Source: Edaphochlamys debaryana (Eukaryota; Chlorophyta; Chlorophyceae; Chlamydomonadales). From it: a stretch of DNA of 64,000 bases. The DNA lies in contig JAEHOE010000074.1 of NCBI GenBank assembly GCA_016858145.1, positions 496,001 to 560,000 of the forward strand, in the 5' to 3' direction. A model generated the notes under the pieces. The model made no database searches, was not told where the DNA came from, and was given only the letters and a program-made list of their open reading frames with translations. The position numbers and the translations under genes are program-made. This document shows positions 1 through 9,900 of the stretch, piece after piece. How positions within the stretch are numbered: position 1 is the stretch's first letter; every line of letters starts with the position of its first letter.

Positions 1-868
1 CCCACGCCTGACCCCAACATGCTGCCCCCTGACCGTCCTTCCAGCCTTCTGCCCATCCCTCCCCTCCCCACCATCCCACCCCCCACAAACCCCCTCCCAC
101 AAACCTCCCTTCCCCTCACCCCACCTGGTACTGCACGTGCGGCCGCGACAGCTCGATGAACTGCTGCCAGCGCGGGTCCCGCACCGCGGCGCCGCGCACC
201 GCGTCCCGCTGCTCGAACGAGTCGTAGGCGTACAGGTGCGTCACGCGGTGCAGGCAGGAGCCCACGTCGCACGTGAACAGGCCCAGGAAGGCTGGCAGGA
301 GGCGGGTGTGGGGGCGGGGCGGCATGGGGATGTGGGGAAGTGGGGAGGCGGAAGGGGAAAGGGGGAGGGAGGGAAACAGCTTGATGGCCGTGGCCCGTGG
401 GGAGGATGAGCTCAGCGGGCGGAGCGCTTGCTAGGCTGCACGGCCCGAAGCAGGCGTCCGGTACCGCTTGCTGTGGTAGAGGCCACTTCCCATGGGAGGA
501 GGACCTGGCGCCCGTGCGCCCTGGGGGCTGCACGCCCCTCCACCGCACTCACGCAGCAGCTCCTTGCGCACGTCAGCATACTCGGCCGAGACCTTCATGA
601 AGGCGCCCATGCCCTCGGGCTTGAGCGTGTACTCACGGATCTGGTCAACGGCATGGTCAACGGGAAGAAGGCAGGTGGGGTGCAGCCGTGCAGGCGGGGT
701 GCGAGGGCGACAGGTCGTGTGGACACGCGTTGTGGGGAGGCGGGAAGCCAGCGGTCAGAGTCTCTGCCCCGTGCTAACCTCGATGAGCCCTGGGGCTGAG
801 GCCTCCGCTTGTGCAGCGAAGCCTCGCCATAGCGTCGGGACAGACTGGCGCAGCGCCCGCGGAAGCAT
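1..868 (-). CDS. NIPSNAP-family protein, mitochondrial, 3' end outside window
   Basis: Three exons can be joined in phase: 779-868, 553-640 and 125-291. The first encodes a 30-residue Arg/Ala-rich N-terminus starting MLPRALRQSVPTLWRGFA, which looks like a mitochondrial targeting peptide. It runs into LIEIREYTLKPEGMGAF, the typical opening of a NIPSNAP domain. Exon 3 carries HRVTHLYAYDSFEQRDAVR and DPRWQQF, the family's second conserved block. Splice sites are GTTAGC, GTGAGT and GTGGGG donors with AG acceptors. The C-terminal exon must lie beyond position 1, because 1-124 reads as intron. NIPSNAP proteins are small mitochondrial proteins of dimeric alpha-beta barrel type, linked to mitophagy signalling in animals; their role in algae is unknown. 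The start codon lies 7 nt after the stop of the ELF4-like ORF on the same strand. Family call firm; exact ends partial. Confidence 0.8.
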
Positions 869-875
869 TCGTGCA

Positions 876-1136
876 CTAGGCGGGAGCGGGGCGAGCGGCT
901 TGCGGGGGGAGGGCCTCTGGCTGGATAAATGCTGTGAGTGATTTGTATGCCTCCACTACAGTCGCCATGTTGGCGTTGAGCTCCCTGATGAGCACCACGT
1001 TCCGCAACAACGATTCGGGGGTGCGCAGCTCGTGGTTTCGATTTATCTCGCTGATAAGCAATTTATTACGGTCCAGAGTCTCTTGAACAGCCTCTAGGCG
1101 CGCGAATCCTGGCCACTGCGCTTGGGCAGACTCCAT
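876..1136 (-). CDS. ELF4-like (EARLY FLOWERING 4 family, DUF1313) protein
   Basis: An intronless 86-residue ORF. Residues about 15-70 match the ELF4 core: LDRNKLLISEINRNHELR, then RNVVLIRELNANM and VVEAYKSL. These agree almost position by position with plant ELF4 (LDRN..LI..N.NH, KNV.LI.ELN.N, VV..Y..L). ELF4 proteins are small helical proteins that dimerise. In plants they join ELF3 and LUX in the evening complex of the circadian clock; a clock role here is inference from the family. The length suits the family, which is about 110 residues in plants. The short tail is Pro/Ala-rich. The TAG stop at 876-878 is followed after only 7 nt by the NIPSNAP start, in another frame. Either the two ORFs share a transcript or the NIPSNAP promoter lies within this ORF. 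Confidence 0.85.
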   Translation of the reverse strand: MESAQAQWPGFARLEAVQETLDRNKLLISEINRNHELRTPESLLRNVVLIRELNANMATVVEAYKSLTAFIQPEALPPQAARPAPA

Positions 1137-1334
1137 ATTAAAGCCATAAGTGGTTGAGCCGAGGGCGTTATAGTTGCAATTGAGCTATCCAATTGTTCTA
1201 CTGGCCACAGTAGTCTGTGGTGGGACACCTGGACTGGTTTCAGCGAAGGCGGCTCGTCTGTGCCAGCTCCGCAGCTCTGATCGGCCGCCCGCTTGATCAC
1301 GTCCATCCCTCCCCGCGCTGAAGACTGACCAGCC
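1137..1334. promoter_or_regulatory. Short intergenic region between divergent starts
   Basis: Only 198 bp separate the ELF4-like start (minus) from the methyltransferase start (plus), so both promoters and both 5' leaders must fit here or extend into neighbouring exons. I could not assign a TATA box or a known operator. The region is less GC-rich than its surroundings. Calling it a bidirectional promoter is inference from layout. Confidence 0.5.
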
Positions 1335-3320
1335 ATGTCTCTCGTGTCATCATTGCGAAAAGCCCTTGGGCCGGCAGCGGGGTGCAGCTCGTCGTCGGCT
1401 CCCGGCCAGTGCCATGCATGCCCCCTAGACCTTCGTGGAATACGCAGCCAGCCGTGGTGGCTCAGCTCGTGGCAGCTGGGAGCCGCCAGTGGAGGGGGAG
1501 CTCGGGGGGGGAGGGGGGCGCCGGCACGCTCCAGCACCACCCTGCGCGCCTCCGAGTACGACAATAACCCCGCGCTGTACACGGCAGAGGATGCGGTGAG
1601 CGCGACACGCATGCATAGAGTGCGTCCCTCTCCCTACGACCAAACCAAGCGGCCAACGGCGGTTCCACCGGCAGGCCAGCTGGCTGCCGTGAGGATGCCC
1701 TGTCCGCGCCCCCTCCTCCTCCCCTCCTCGTCGTCCCTGTTTCCCATTCCCCTCCTCCTTCGTGCCCTGTGCCCTTGCCCCTCGGCCCCAGTTCTCCCTG
1801 GCCTCCTACTGGGACGCCCGCTACCGGCGGGAGGGGGGCGTGCCGTTCGAGTGGTGCGGCCGGGGCGGGCTGGGGCTCCTAGTGGGAGGCCGTGGGGGCC
1901 TATCGCTGACCCCCCGTTCCTTGCCAGCTGCGCGCCGCTGCTGCTCCCCGCTTCAGATCTTTGATGAACCCCTTTGGCCCCTTGCTGCCCACCGCTAACC
2001 GCCAACCACCAACCGCCCCCAGGTACCGGGATTATGGCAGCCTCGAGCCCCTTCTGGACAGGCGCGCCGGGGGGCAGGGTGGGGCCCGAGGAGGGGCTTC
2101 TGCTGTCAGGGTGGGGCCAGCGGCAATCACGAGATCTCGGTGAAGGGGATTGTTCGTTTGTGCCAGCCCAGCGCACGGTCCCAACTCATCCCTGCCCCCT
2201 GCGGCCATGCCGCCTTTCTGCCAGTGTAGCCCCACCCTACCCCTCCATCCCCCGCCCCTCCAGGCACCTGGACAAGCAGCTGGCCGTGCTGCACGTGGGC
2301 GTGGGCACCTCCCGCATCCAGTACCACATGTGGGGGCTCGAAGGGGGATGGAGGGATAGCGGAGCTGGGGATGAAAGGGGCTGCGTTGGCAGGATGCACC
2401 TGCGTGTTGTTACCTGACACGCTGTGGCACCGCTGGACTGCTCCCTACGCCCTCTTCCTCCGGATATTTACCCCTGCTCACGTTGCCCCTCCCTCTTTCC
2501 CCCTCCACCCTTCCAAAGGCACTTGGACGGCTTCCGCTCGATCGTTAATGTCGATTACGCCCCCGCCTGCATCCAGCAGCTCTCGGCGCTGCACGCGGAC
2601 GTGCCGGGGCTGAGCTACGAGGTGCGCGGAGGCGGAGGCGGCCGCCGCATGCCCTCCGGTTGTGGAGCGCAGTGCGAGCCGCTGGCAGCTGCAGTTCTTC
2701 TGTCTTCGCAGTTCCTCCCTTCATCCTGACCCCCTGACCCCCTGCGCCCCCCCCCCCCTGCAGGTGGCCGACTGCCGCTCCATGCCGCAGTTCGCAGACG
2801 GCAGCTTCGCGGGGGGCGTGCTCGACAAGGTGGGGCCGCAAGCCCAGCACCCCACACCTCCGCCCCCCGCACGCCTCAGCCCAACGCCCCTCGTCACCCC
2901 ACGCACGCGTTCTAACCACCTTCCTCCCCCCTCCCCCCAAACCCCGACAACGCCCACAACCCCTCCTCCACCCCCTCTCCACCCCCTCTCCACCCCCTCT
3001 CCACCCCCTCTTCACGCCAGGGCACGCTGGACGCCCTCCTGTGCGGAGAGAGCGACGAGGCCGACTCCCTGGCCATGCTGAGGGAGTGCCACCGCCTGCT
3101 GCCGCCGGGGGCCTCCTACCTGATGGTGACGCACAGCCCCCCGCGCTCGCGGCTGCGCTACCTGCAGCGCCCGGGTCTGGACTGGGACGTGGCCTTCTAC
3201 GAGCAGGGGCAGCAGGGCGCGCGGGAGGGGCCCGTGCGCGTGGAGGGGTGTGCAGAGCTGGATGCGTACCCAAAGATGTCGTATTCACACTTCATCTACG
3301 TGTGCACGCGGCGGGCGTGA
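1335..3320 (+). CDS. Class I SAM-dependent methyltransferase, METTL13/EEF1AKMT4-like
   Basis: Seven exons join in phase to 299 codons: 1335-1595, 1792-1853, 2023-2061, 2264-2329, 2519-2621, 2764-2829 and 3021-3320. Residues about 90-115 contain ASYWDARYRREGGVPFEW, typical of this family (YWD.RY ... F.W). SAM-binding motif I follows as VLHVGVGTS. Next come VNVDYA with the acidic ribose ligand, VADCRSMPQFADGSF, and VLDKGTLDALL (the family's .DKGTLDA). The protein ends SYSHFIYVCTRRA. Relatives methylate lysine or the N-terminus of eEF1A; the substrate here is unknown. The first about 75 residues are Ser/Gly/Arg-rich and could be an organelle transit peptide. Intron 3 appears to use a GC donor (GACAG|GCGCGC), since only that join gives the expected LLDRHLDKQ. 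The start is the first ATG of the open exon. Confidence 0.8.
2968..3011 (+). repeat. Four perfect 11-bp tandem repeats in an intron
   Basis: The unit CCACCCCCTCT is repeated four times without change just before the 3' splice site of the last methyltransferase intron. It supplies the C-rich pyrimidine tract of the acceptor and is likely to vary in copy number. Confidence 0.9.
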
Positions 3321-3918
3321 GGGTGGCGGGGTTGCGGGGGGGGGGGGGAACGGGGTGTGATTGCGGGAGGTTTGGTTCAGGGTTCGGAGCGAGTGCGATG
3401 CAGGTGGGCGAGGGTGAGAAGGGTGCGGGACGTTCCGTGGGGGCGGGGCAGGACTAAGGCTGTATGGCAGGGTTTATTGCGAGCGGGTGTGGCCACTGGG
3501 GCCAGGTAGCCCAGCTGCGAAGTGGCTTAGGCTAGCAAAGTAGCAGGGGCTTCGTAAGGCGGGATCTGGTTGGTGCCTTGGAGATATAGCCCCAGACGCC
3601 GGCTGACTGGGCGTTGAGATATGCAGGACAGGGTTGAGTCGGAGCCGCGAGGGTTGTTGGTAGAGGCGGTACTTGCGTTAGCGGGGTTTGCTGGTGAAGG
3701 CCGGGAGAACCAGGCCAGGGCACGCGCCGGCCAGGTGGGCAGAGACACCTGAGACACAGTGGGCGGGATCGGCCCACCGGCACCCCGGCCATGGTCGATA
3801 TCGACCTCGCTGCGTACCCCGTCACACCCACAACTACGCACCGACCCCTTAGGCACTGAGTTACTCTGCGCAGAGAGAGCTCTTTCACTGCAGGGCGTCG
3901 CAGAGACGAGACGCCAGG
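3321..3918. other. Intergenic: methyltransferase 3' UTR and GCN1 promoter/5' UTR
   Basis: About 600 bp without a convincing ORF. No TGTAA signal was found, so the end of the methyltransferase transcript is not fixed. The GCN1 start at 3919 has a good context (CCAGGATGG). Confidence 0.6.
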
Positions 3919-6900
3919 ATGGCGTCCGTTCTCGCGTATGCCGAGAAACATCTCGGCTCACCGAGCTTGAAGCAAAGGACGCAGCTATGGGGGGACACGC
4001 TAGCTGGAGAAATTGTTGATCAAGGTAGGAGCGACCGTGTCCATTAGCATCGCAGGCCGCAGCGTTCGCTCCAACGCACCAGCGCGCTTGATCTGGCTTC
4101 CTCTGATGTGGATGGGTCTAGCGGCTGTGCTGGAAGGCCCTTTTCCTGGCTGAAGAACCAGGCGATCGGGCGCCGCCTTGCCTTCGCGTCGTTCCGAGCG
4201 AGTACCGAAAGCACCCGCCAGACGCCGCAAACGCACACATTGCTTGTAGACCACGCGTGTGGCACTCCTCGCGGGGTTCTTCCGGGGCGAGGCTCTGGAG
4301 GCATCGTCGTGCGGTTCTGCACCCCCGTCCACCCCCGCCTCGGGGCAGTTGGTTGCGGGCGGAAGCCCGGCCGCGTCAAGCTGTGCCGGCCACCTGAACG
4401 TCAACACACCCACCCACCAGCCCCATCCCCCCCTCATCCCACCCACCCCAATTCCCTCTGCCCGTTCCTTGCCCCTTTCGTCGCCACCGTCACCCCCCCA
4501 CCCCCCCTCCCACTCCCTCCCCCAGGGTTCGTGGATGGCCAGGCGGCGGGTCTGGCGGCCGCGGTCGCGTCCACGCTGGCCCTGTATGAGGACCTGGCCT
4601 CGCAGCGCCTGGTGCGCGCCTTCGTGGCGGCCGCCTGCAAGCGCTCGGACGCCTTCGTCAAGGCCATGGCGGCCGTCGTGGTCAAGGCCGCGTCGGCCAA
4701 GCCCCCGCCGGGCAAGAACGAGTCGATCCAGCTGTTGCACTGGATCCGGACGCTGCTGCTACAGCTGGATCCGGAGGGCGCCAAGAAGGCCGTCGCGAAG
4801 CTGGCGGAGCTGGCTGTAGCGCTGCTGGACAACCTGTCGGCCTCGCTGCCGCCCGCAGCCTGGCCGCCCATCGGCCGCCTGGTCCGCGGGCTGTTGCGCC
4901 GCAAGCCCGCGCTACAGCCCGAGCTGCTCGCGGCGGCCAAGGCCTCGCCCAACGGCAGCGGCGCGGTGCGCGCGCTGCTCCCCGGCGGCGACCCCTCGCC
5001 CGCGCCCGGCTCCGCCCCCGCCGCGCCCCCCACCGACCCCACCGACCCCGCCCTCTTCGACGCCCTCCTCTCCATCTACCTAGAGAAGGTCCTAGCAGGT
5101 GCCCGCGAGCGCCAGGCCGCCGACTCCCTCGCCGCCTACCGCCCCGTCCTGGCGCGCCTCTCCCAGGCCGACCTCGCTACCAAGGTCCTGCCGGCGGTCT
5201 CCAAGGCGCTCCGCCGCGCCCCTGACGCGGCCATGGGCGCAGTGGTGGCCCTGGCGGCGGACGCCCCCGCGGGCGTGTCGCTGGGGGCCGCGGCCGCCGA
5301 GCTGGTGCCGGTGCTGGTGTCGCAGGCGCGGCTCAAGGAAAGCGTGCGGGCGGCGGCGCTGGACGCGATTCGGGCGCTGGCGGCGCGGTGCGGCGCGGGC
5401 GCGGGCGAGGCCGAGGCGCTCGAGGGGCTGGTGGCGGGGGTGCGCAAGGTGGGTGCTGTGGGGAGGGGGGGGGGTAGTGGGGTGGGAGAGGGAGGCATGG
5501 GATGGGGAGTGGGAGGGTCGGGGAAAGGCGGGGGAGGGGCGCTGGAGGTGGGGGCTGCTTCGGGGCCCCACGAGTGGCGGATGGACGGGTAACGACAGCG
5601 GTCGGTCGGCGTGGCTAGGTGGGAATGGCGATGGGCCTTGGTACACAGGGTCGGGCCAGGCACAGGCCGCGAGCTCGCCGCCGCGCCGGCCGAGGCCCAC
5701 GCGACGCACCCGTCCCTCTGTCCCTCCCTCCACTGCCCCTTCCTCGTGCCGCCCTACCCGCCCAGGTCCTGGACGGCAGCGCGGAGGGCAAGGTCAAGGT
5801 GGCGGCGGAGCGCTCCGTGCTGGCGGCGGCGCTGGGGGCGCTGGCGGAGGCGCCGGCCGCCGGCTCGGGGCCCCTGGCGGAGGGGGTGCTGGGCTTCCTG
5901 GCCACTGCCGTCAAGGAGGAGCGTGAGCAGGGGCCGGAGGGGGGGGGGCTGAGGGGCTGGGGGGGTGGAAAGGCTGGAGACCGGAGGCCCGGGAGACGGG
6001 GGCCGGCGAGATCGTATGCAGGCGTAGACGCGGGAGCACATGGCCAGCAGCTCGGGCCTCGCTCAGCCCATCGCCTCCTGTGCAAAGGCTCCTACCCGTC
6101 CTCCGCCCCCCCTTCCCCCAGTCTCCGAGGACGTCAAGATCGCCCTGCTGGCCGCCGTGGCCGCCTGGCTGCCCCGCTGCGGCCCCCCCGCGGCCCTGCC
6201 CGAGGCCCTGCCCGCGCAGCTGCTGGCGGCGCTGCGGGACCCCCAGAACCGGGAGGGCCTGCGCCGGGCCGCCGCGCGCACGCTGCTGGCGGGGGCGCGG
6301 GCCCCGGCGCCCGCGGGCCCCGCCCTGGCCAAGGGGCTGCTGCTGGGGGGCGCGGCCGAGACGTGCCTCAAGTGGGTCGGCGACTCGCTGCCCAAGCCCG
6401 CGCTGAGGCTGGACGGAGTGCTGGGCGCCAACGTGGTGGCGAGGGCGCTGGCGGCGGCGGAGGCGGACGGTGAGGGTTTAGGGGGAGATGGGGGTTGCGT
6501 TCGGGAGGCGGGGCGGGCATTGCTGGGCGGGGACTTACTGGGGGGCGGAGCAGAGGTCGCCAGCTTGCAGGCGCTTAAGACGCGAGTGGGGTGCGGAATG
6601 GGGCGGTAGCGGGATCTGGGGCGGATGGAGGCAGGTGCAGGAGCCGCCCTAAGCGCCCGGTGTTACCAACCGGAGGCACCGACTTTGCCCTCCACCTGCG
6701 TCCTGGCAACCCTGCAGGCCCCTCGGATGCGGCCGCGGCGGCCGTGGTCCCCGCCGGGGACAAGACCTGGGCCGCCGCCCTGAAGCCCGACTCGCCCCTG
6801 CTGGCCCCCGCCAACGCCGCCAAGCTGCCGCCCGCGGACTGCCCCCGGGCCGCGGAGCTGGCCGAGGTGCTGCTGGGGCAGCGGCAGGGGGCGCTACGAA

Positions 6901-9900
6901 GGGCGCTGGACGGGGCGGAGGGTGAGCGGGGGGGAGGATTCGGGGGGGTTGCGAGGGCGTGCGGGTGGCTGCGGGGCGGAGGGATCTCGCCTATGGGGGC
7001 AGGGGGTCTGCGGGGCGGAGCGCGGGCTGTGGGGGTGCTGATGGGAAGGCCCCGGAGTGCTGCGGGCCAGGGCTGAAGCCCCCGGCCCGCCTGATCCGCC
7101 TCTTACCGGTGCCTCCCCACCCCACCCCACCTAACGACGCTCTCCCGCTCTCAGATTCAAACACCCCACCCCACCCCCGCCCCCCAGGCTCCGTGGACGC
7201 CGTGTGCCGGCTGCTGCTTTGCTCCGCACTGCACTTCGCCAAGCCCCCGCGGGTGGCGGCGCAGGCGGCCGTGCGGCGGCTGGTGGCGGACCAGGTGGGG
7301 ACGAGGGGGGGCAGGGGGTGCGAGGGGGGCAGGAGGCAAGCGGTGGCACAGAGGTGGCGAGGGGCAACGGGACGAGGCCGGGGGGTGGGCGTGTCGAGAT
7401 GCCTGCTTGTCACTGCCGCCTGACGTCATACACCCCCTTCCCCTCCCCCACCCCGCAGGCCTCCCGCCTGTTCCTGCCCCTGTGCCAGGCGCTCCTCTAC
7501 TGGATGAACAACCGCACGGCGCTGCCGGTGGCCGTGGTGCGTGCTTTGGAGGGGGGAGGGCTGGAAGAGGGCGGGGGCGGGCACTGGGGGCCATGGGGCC
7601 GTGACCCCGTGCCCCACCCTCACATCACCCGTTCCTCGTCTCCATCTGCCCCCGCTCCCCGTCCCCCGCAGGACCCCTCGGCCACGGGCGACGACGCCAC
7701 CCCCTCCCCCGGCTCCCTGGCGGCCCGCTTCGGCGAGGCGCTGCTGGTGCTGGCGGCGGGGGCCGCGGACGCCGCCGCCGCCGCCTCGGCCGCCGCCGCC
7801 GCGCACCCTAGCAGCGGCTCCCTGCCCCTGGACGGCCCCGCCCTGGCGGCCCTGCTGCTGGCGGGCCACCACCCCGCCCTGGACGCGCCCATGCGCCGCG
7901 CGCCCCACCCCTGGCCCCGCCTCGCCCGGAGGCTGGGGCACGCCCTGGACGCCCGCGTGCACGCGGAGGCGGAGGCGGTGTGCGCGGGCCTGGCGGGACC
8001 GCAGGTGGGGGGGTGGGAAGGGGGGGAGGTGGGGGGAGGCGGATAGGGGGAGGGTGGGGGGTGAGAATGGTTGTGGGTAGGATGAGGTGGGGGGCGGGGA
8101 AGCGAGGCTGCCGGCGCCACTGCGGTGCACACGTGCACACGTGACTTCAGTCCGACACGCCTTGTAATGCCTGTGACGTTGCCCCTGCAGGGTCTGGGCT
8201 CGGCGCTGCGTGAGGAGCGTGACGCGGCGTGCGGCGCCTTTGGAGCGGCCATGAAGTGCGCCCCCGCGGCGCTGTACGGCCACGTGCAGGTATGGCCGTA
8301 CCGGTTGCAGCGGGACGGCAGCCTCGTGCGAAAGCGTTTGTAACAGGGTCCTGACTGCACGCTGACTGCTTCGCTTCACCCCTCTCTGCCTCCTCTTACC
8401 CCCCCCCCTCCTCCCCCCCATTCCCCCTTCAGGGTGTGCTGCGGGGCCTGCTGGAGCGCGCCGAGGCCGACGGGCTGACGGAGGCCGACCGGGAGGTGTG
8501 GGAGACGCCCGAGGGCATGCTGTCCTCCGAGCGGGTGCCCGTGGGCGTTTACGTGCCCGAGGTGGTGGCCAACAAGAACATCAAGAAGCCCAGGGGGCGC
8601 ATGCGGGTGAGGGGGGCGGGGGGGGCTTTGGGGAGGTCAAGGAGGGTGGGGGGTGGAGGTGCAATGTCCCCGAGAGGCTGGACAGTCTTGTGCTAAAAGG
8701 AGGGTAACGAATAACCGCTTACCACCACCACTGCGACGCCCCCGCCACCACCCCGCAGATGAACAAGACTGCGTTCGGGGAGGAGGAGGACGACGACGAG
8801 CCCGCGCCCCCGCCCAAGCCCGCCCCCGTGGTGGCGCCCAAGGCCGGCCCCGGCAAGAAAGACGCGGCCACCCGCCAGGAGGAGTTCAGGCGCAACAAGC
8901 TGGCGCAGGTGCGTGCCGGCACTCCCAAGGGAGGGCGCAGGTGTCTGGAGCCTACGTGCAAGCCGAGGAACCATCGGCGCGGCAGGATGCCGCTGGCCGG
9001 CCCCCCCTCCACTCTTTCAACCCTGCCTCATTCGGTCCCGAGCTGCCACCACCTCTAACAAAGCCCCCCACCCCTCCACCTCCACCCCCGCTTATCAGAT
9101 ACAAACGCCCTCCACCCCCTCCCCTCCCTGGCCCTCTGCAGGAGACCGCCAACCGCGCCCGCATGCGCTCGCTCAAGAGCCGCCTGGAGCTGGGCCTGCG
9201 GGCCCTGGGCAGCGTGGTGGAGCAGGCGCCCCGGGACGCTGCGCAGCACCTGGAGTCGTACCAGGAGCTGTGCCTGCCGCTCATGAGCTCGTGGCTAGTG
9301 GGTGAGCACAAGCGGGGGGGGAGGGGGGGGAAAGGTTTGGGAGAGGGGCCGGGGCGGGGGTGCCGTGAGCAGGGGTTCCGGACGGAGGGAGAGCGTCGCC
9401 CTGAGCGGTCTGCGCTTCGGACAACCGTCGTGTTTACACCTGCACCCCCCCACCCCCCACCCCAGGCGAGGCGGCCTTCGACGCCGTCCGCGCGCTGTCC
9501 ACCTGCATGCCCGGCCGCCTGGGCCGCTCCGCCATCACCCTCACCGCCTGCCTGCGCCTCGTGTCCGTGGTGCGTGGGGGGTAGGGTCAGGGTGTGTGTG
9601 CCCAGGGCGATGTAGGGCGGGGGGGGGAACAGAAGGGCGGGGAGCCGTGGGGGGACCCAGGCGGTGGGGGCCTGAGATGCGCACCTGCGCGAAACCACGC
9701 GTCTATGCCTCGACAGCTCCTCCTGAACGCCTGCCCCGTCCCCCTCTCTCCTGACGTGTGGTACGACAGGCCCAGTCCGGCAAGGGCGGCCTGTCGTACG
9801 CCGACGTGGCCACCCGCCCCGCCGTGGCCTCCGTGGTGCACGCGCTGGCGGCCGTGACGGCGGCGGTGGGGCAGCAGCTGCCGCCCTCCTCCTACTGCTA

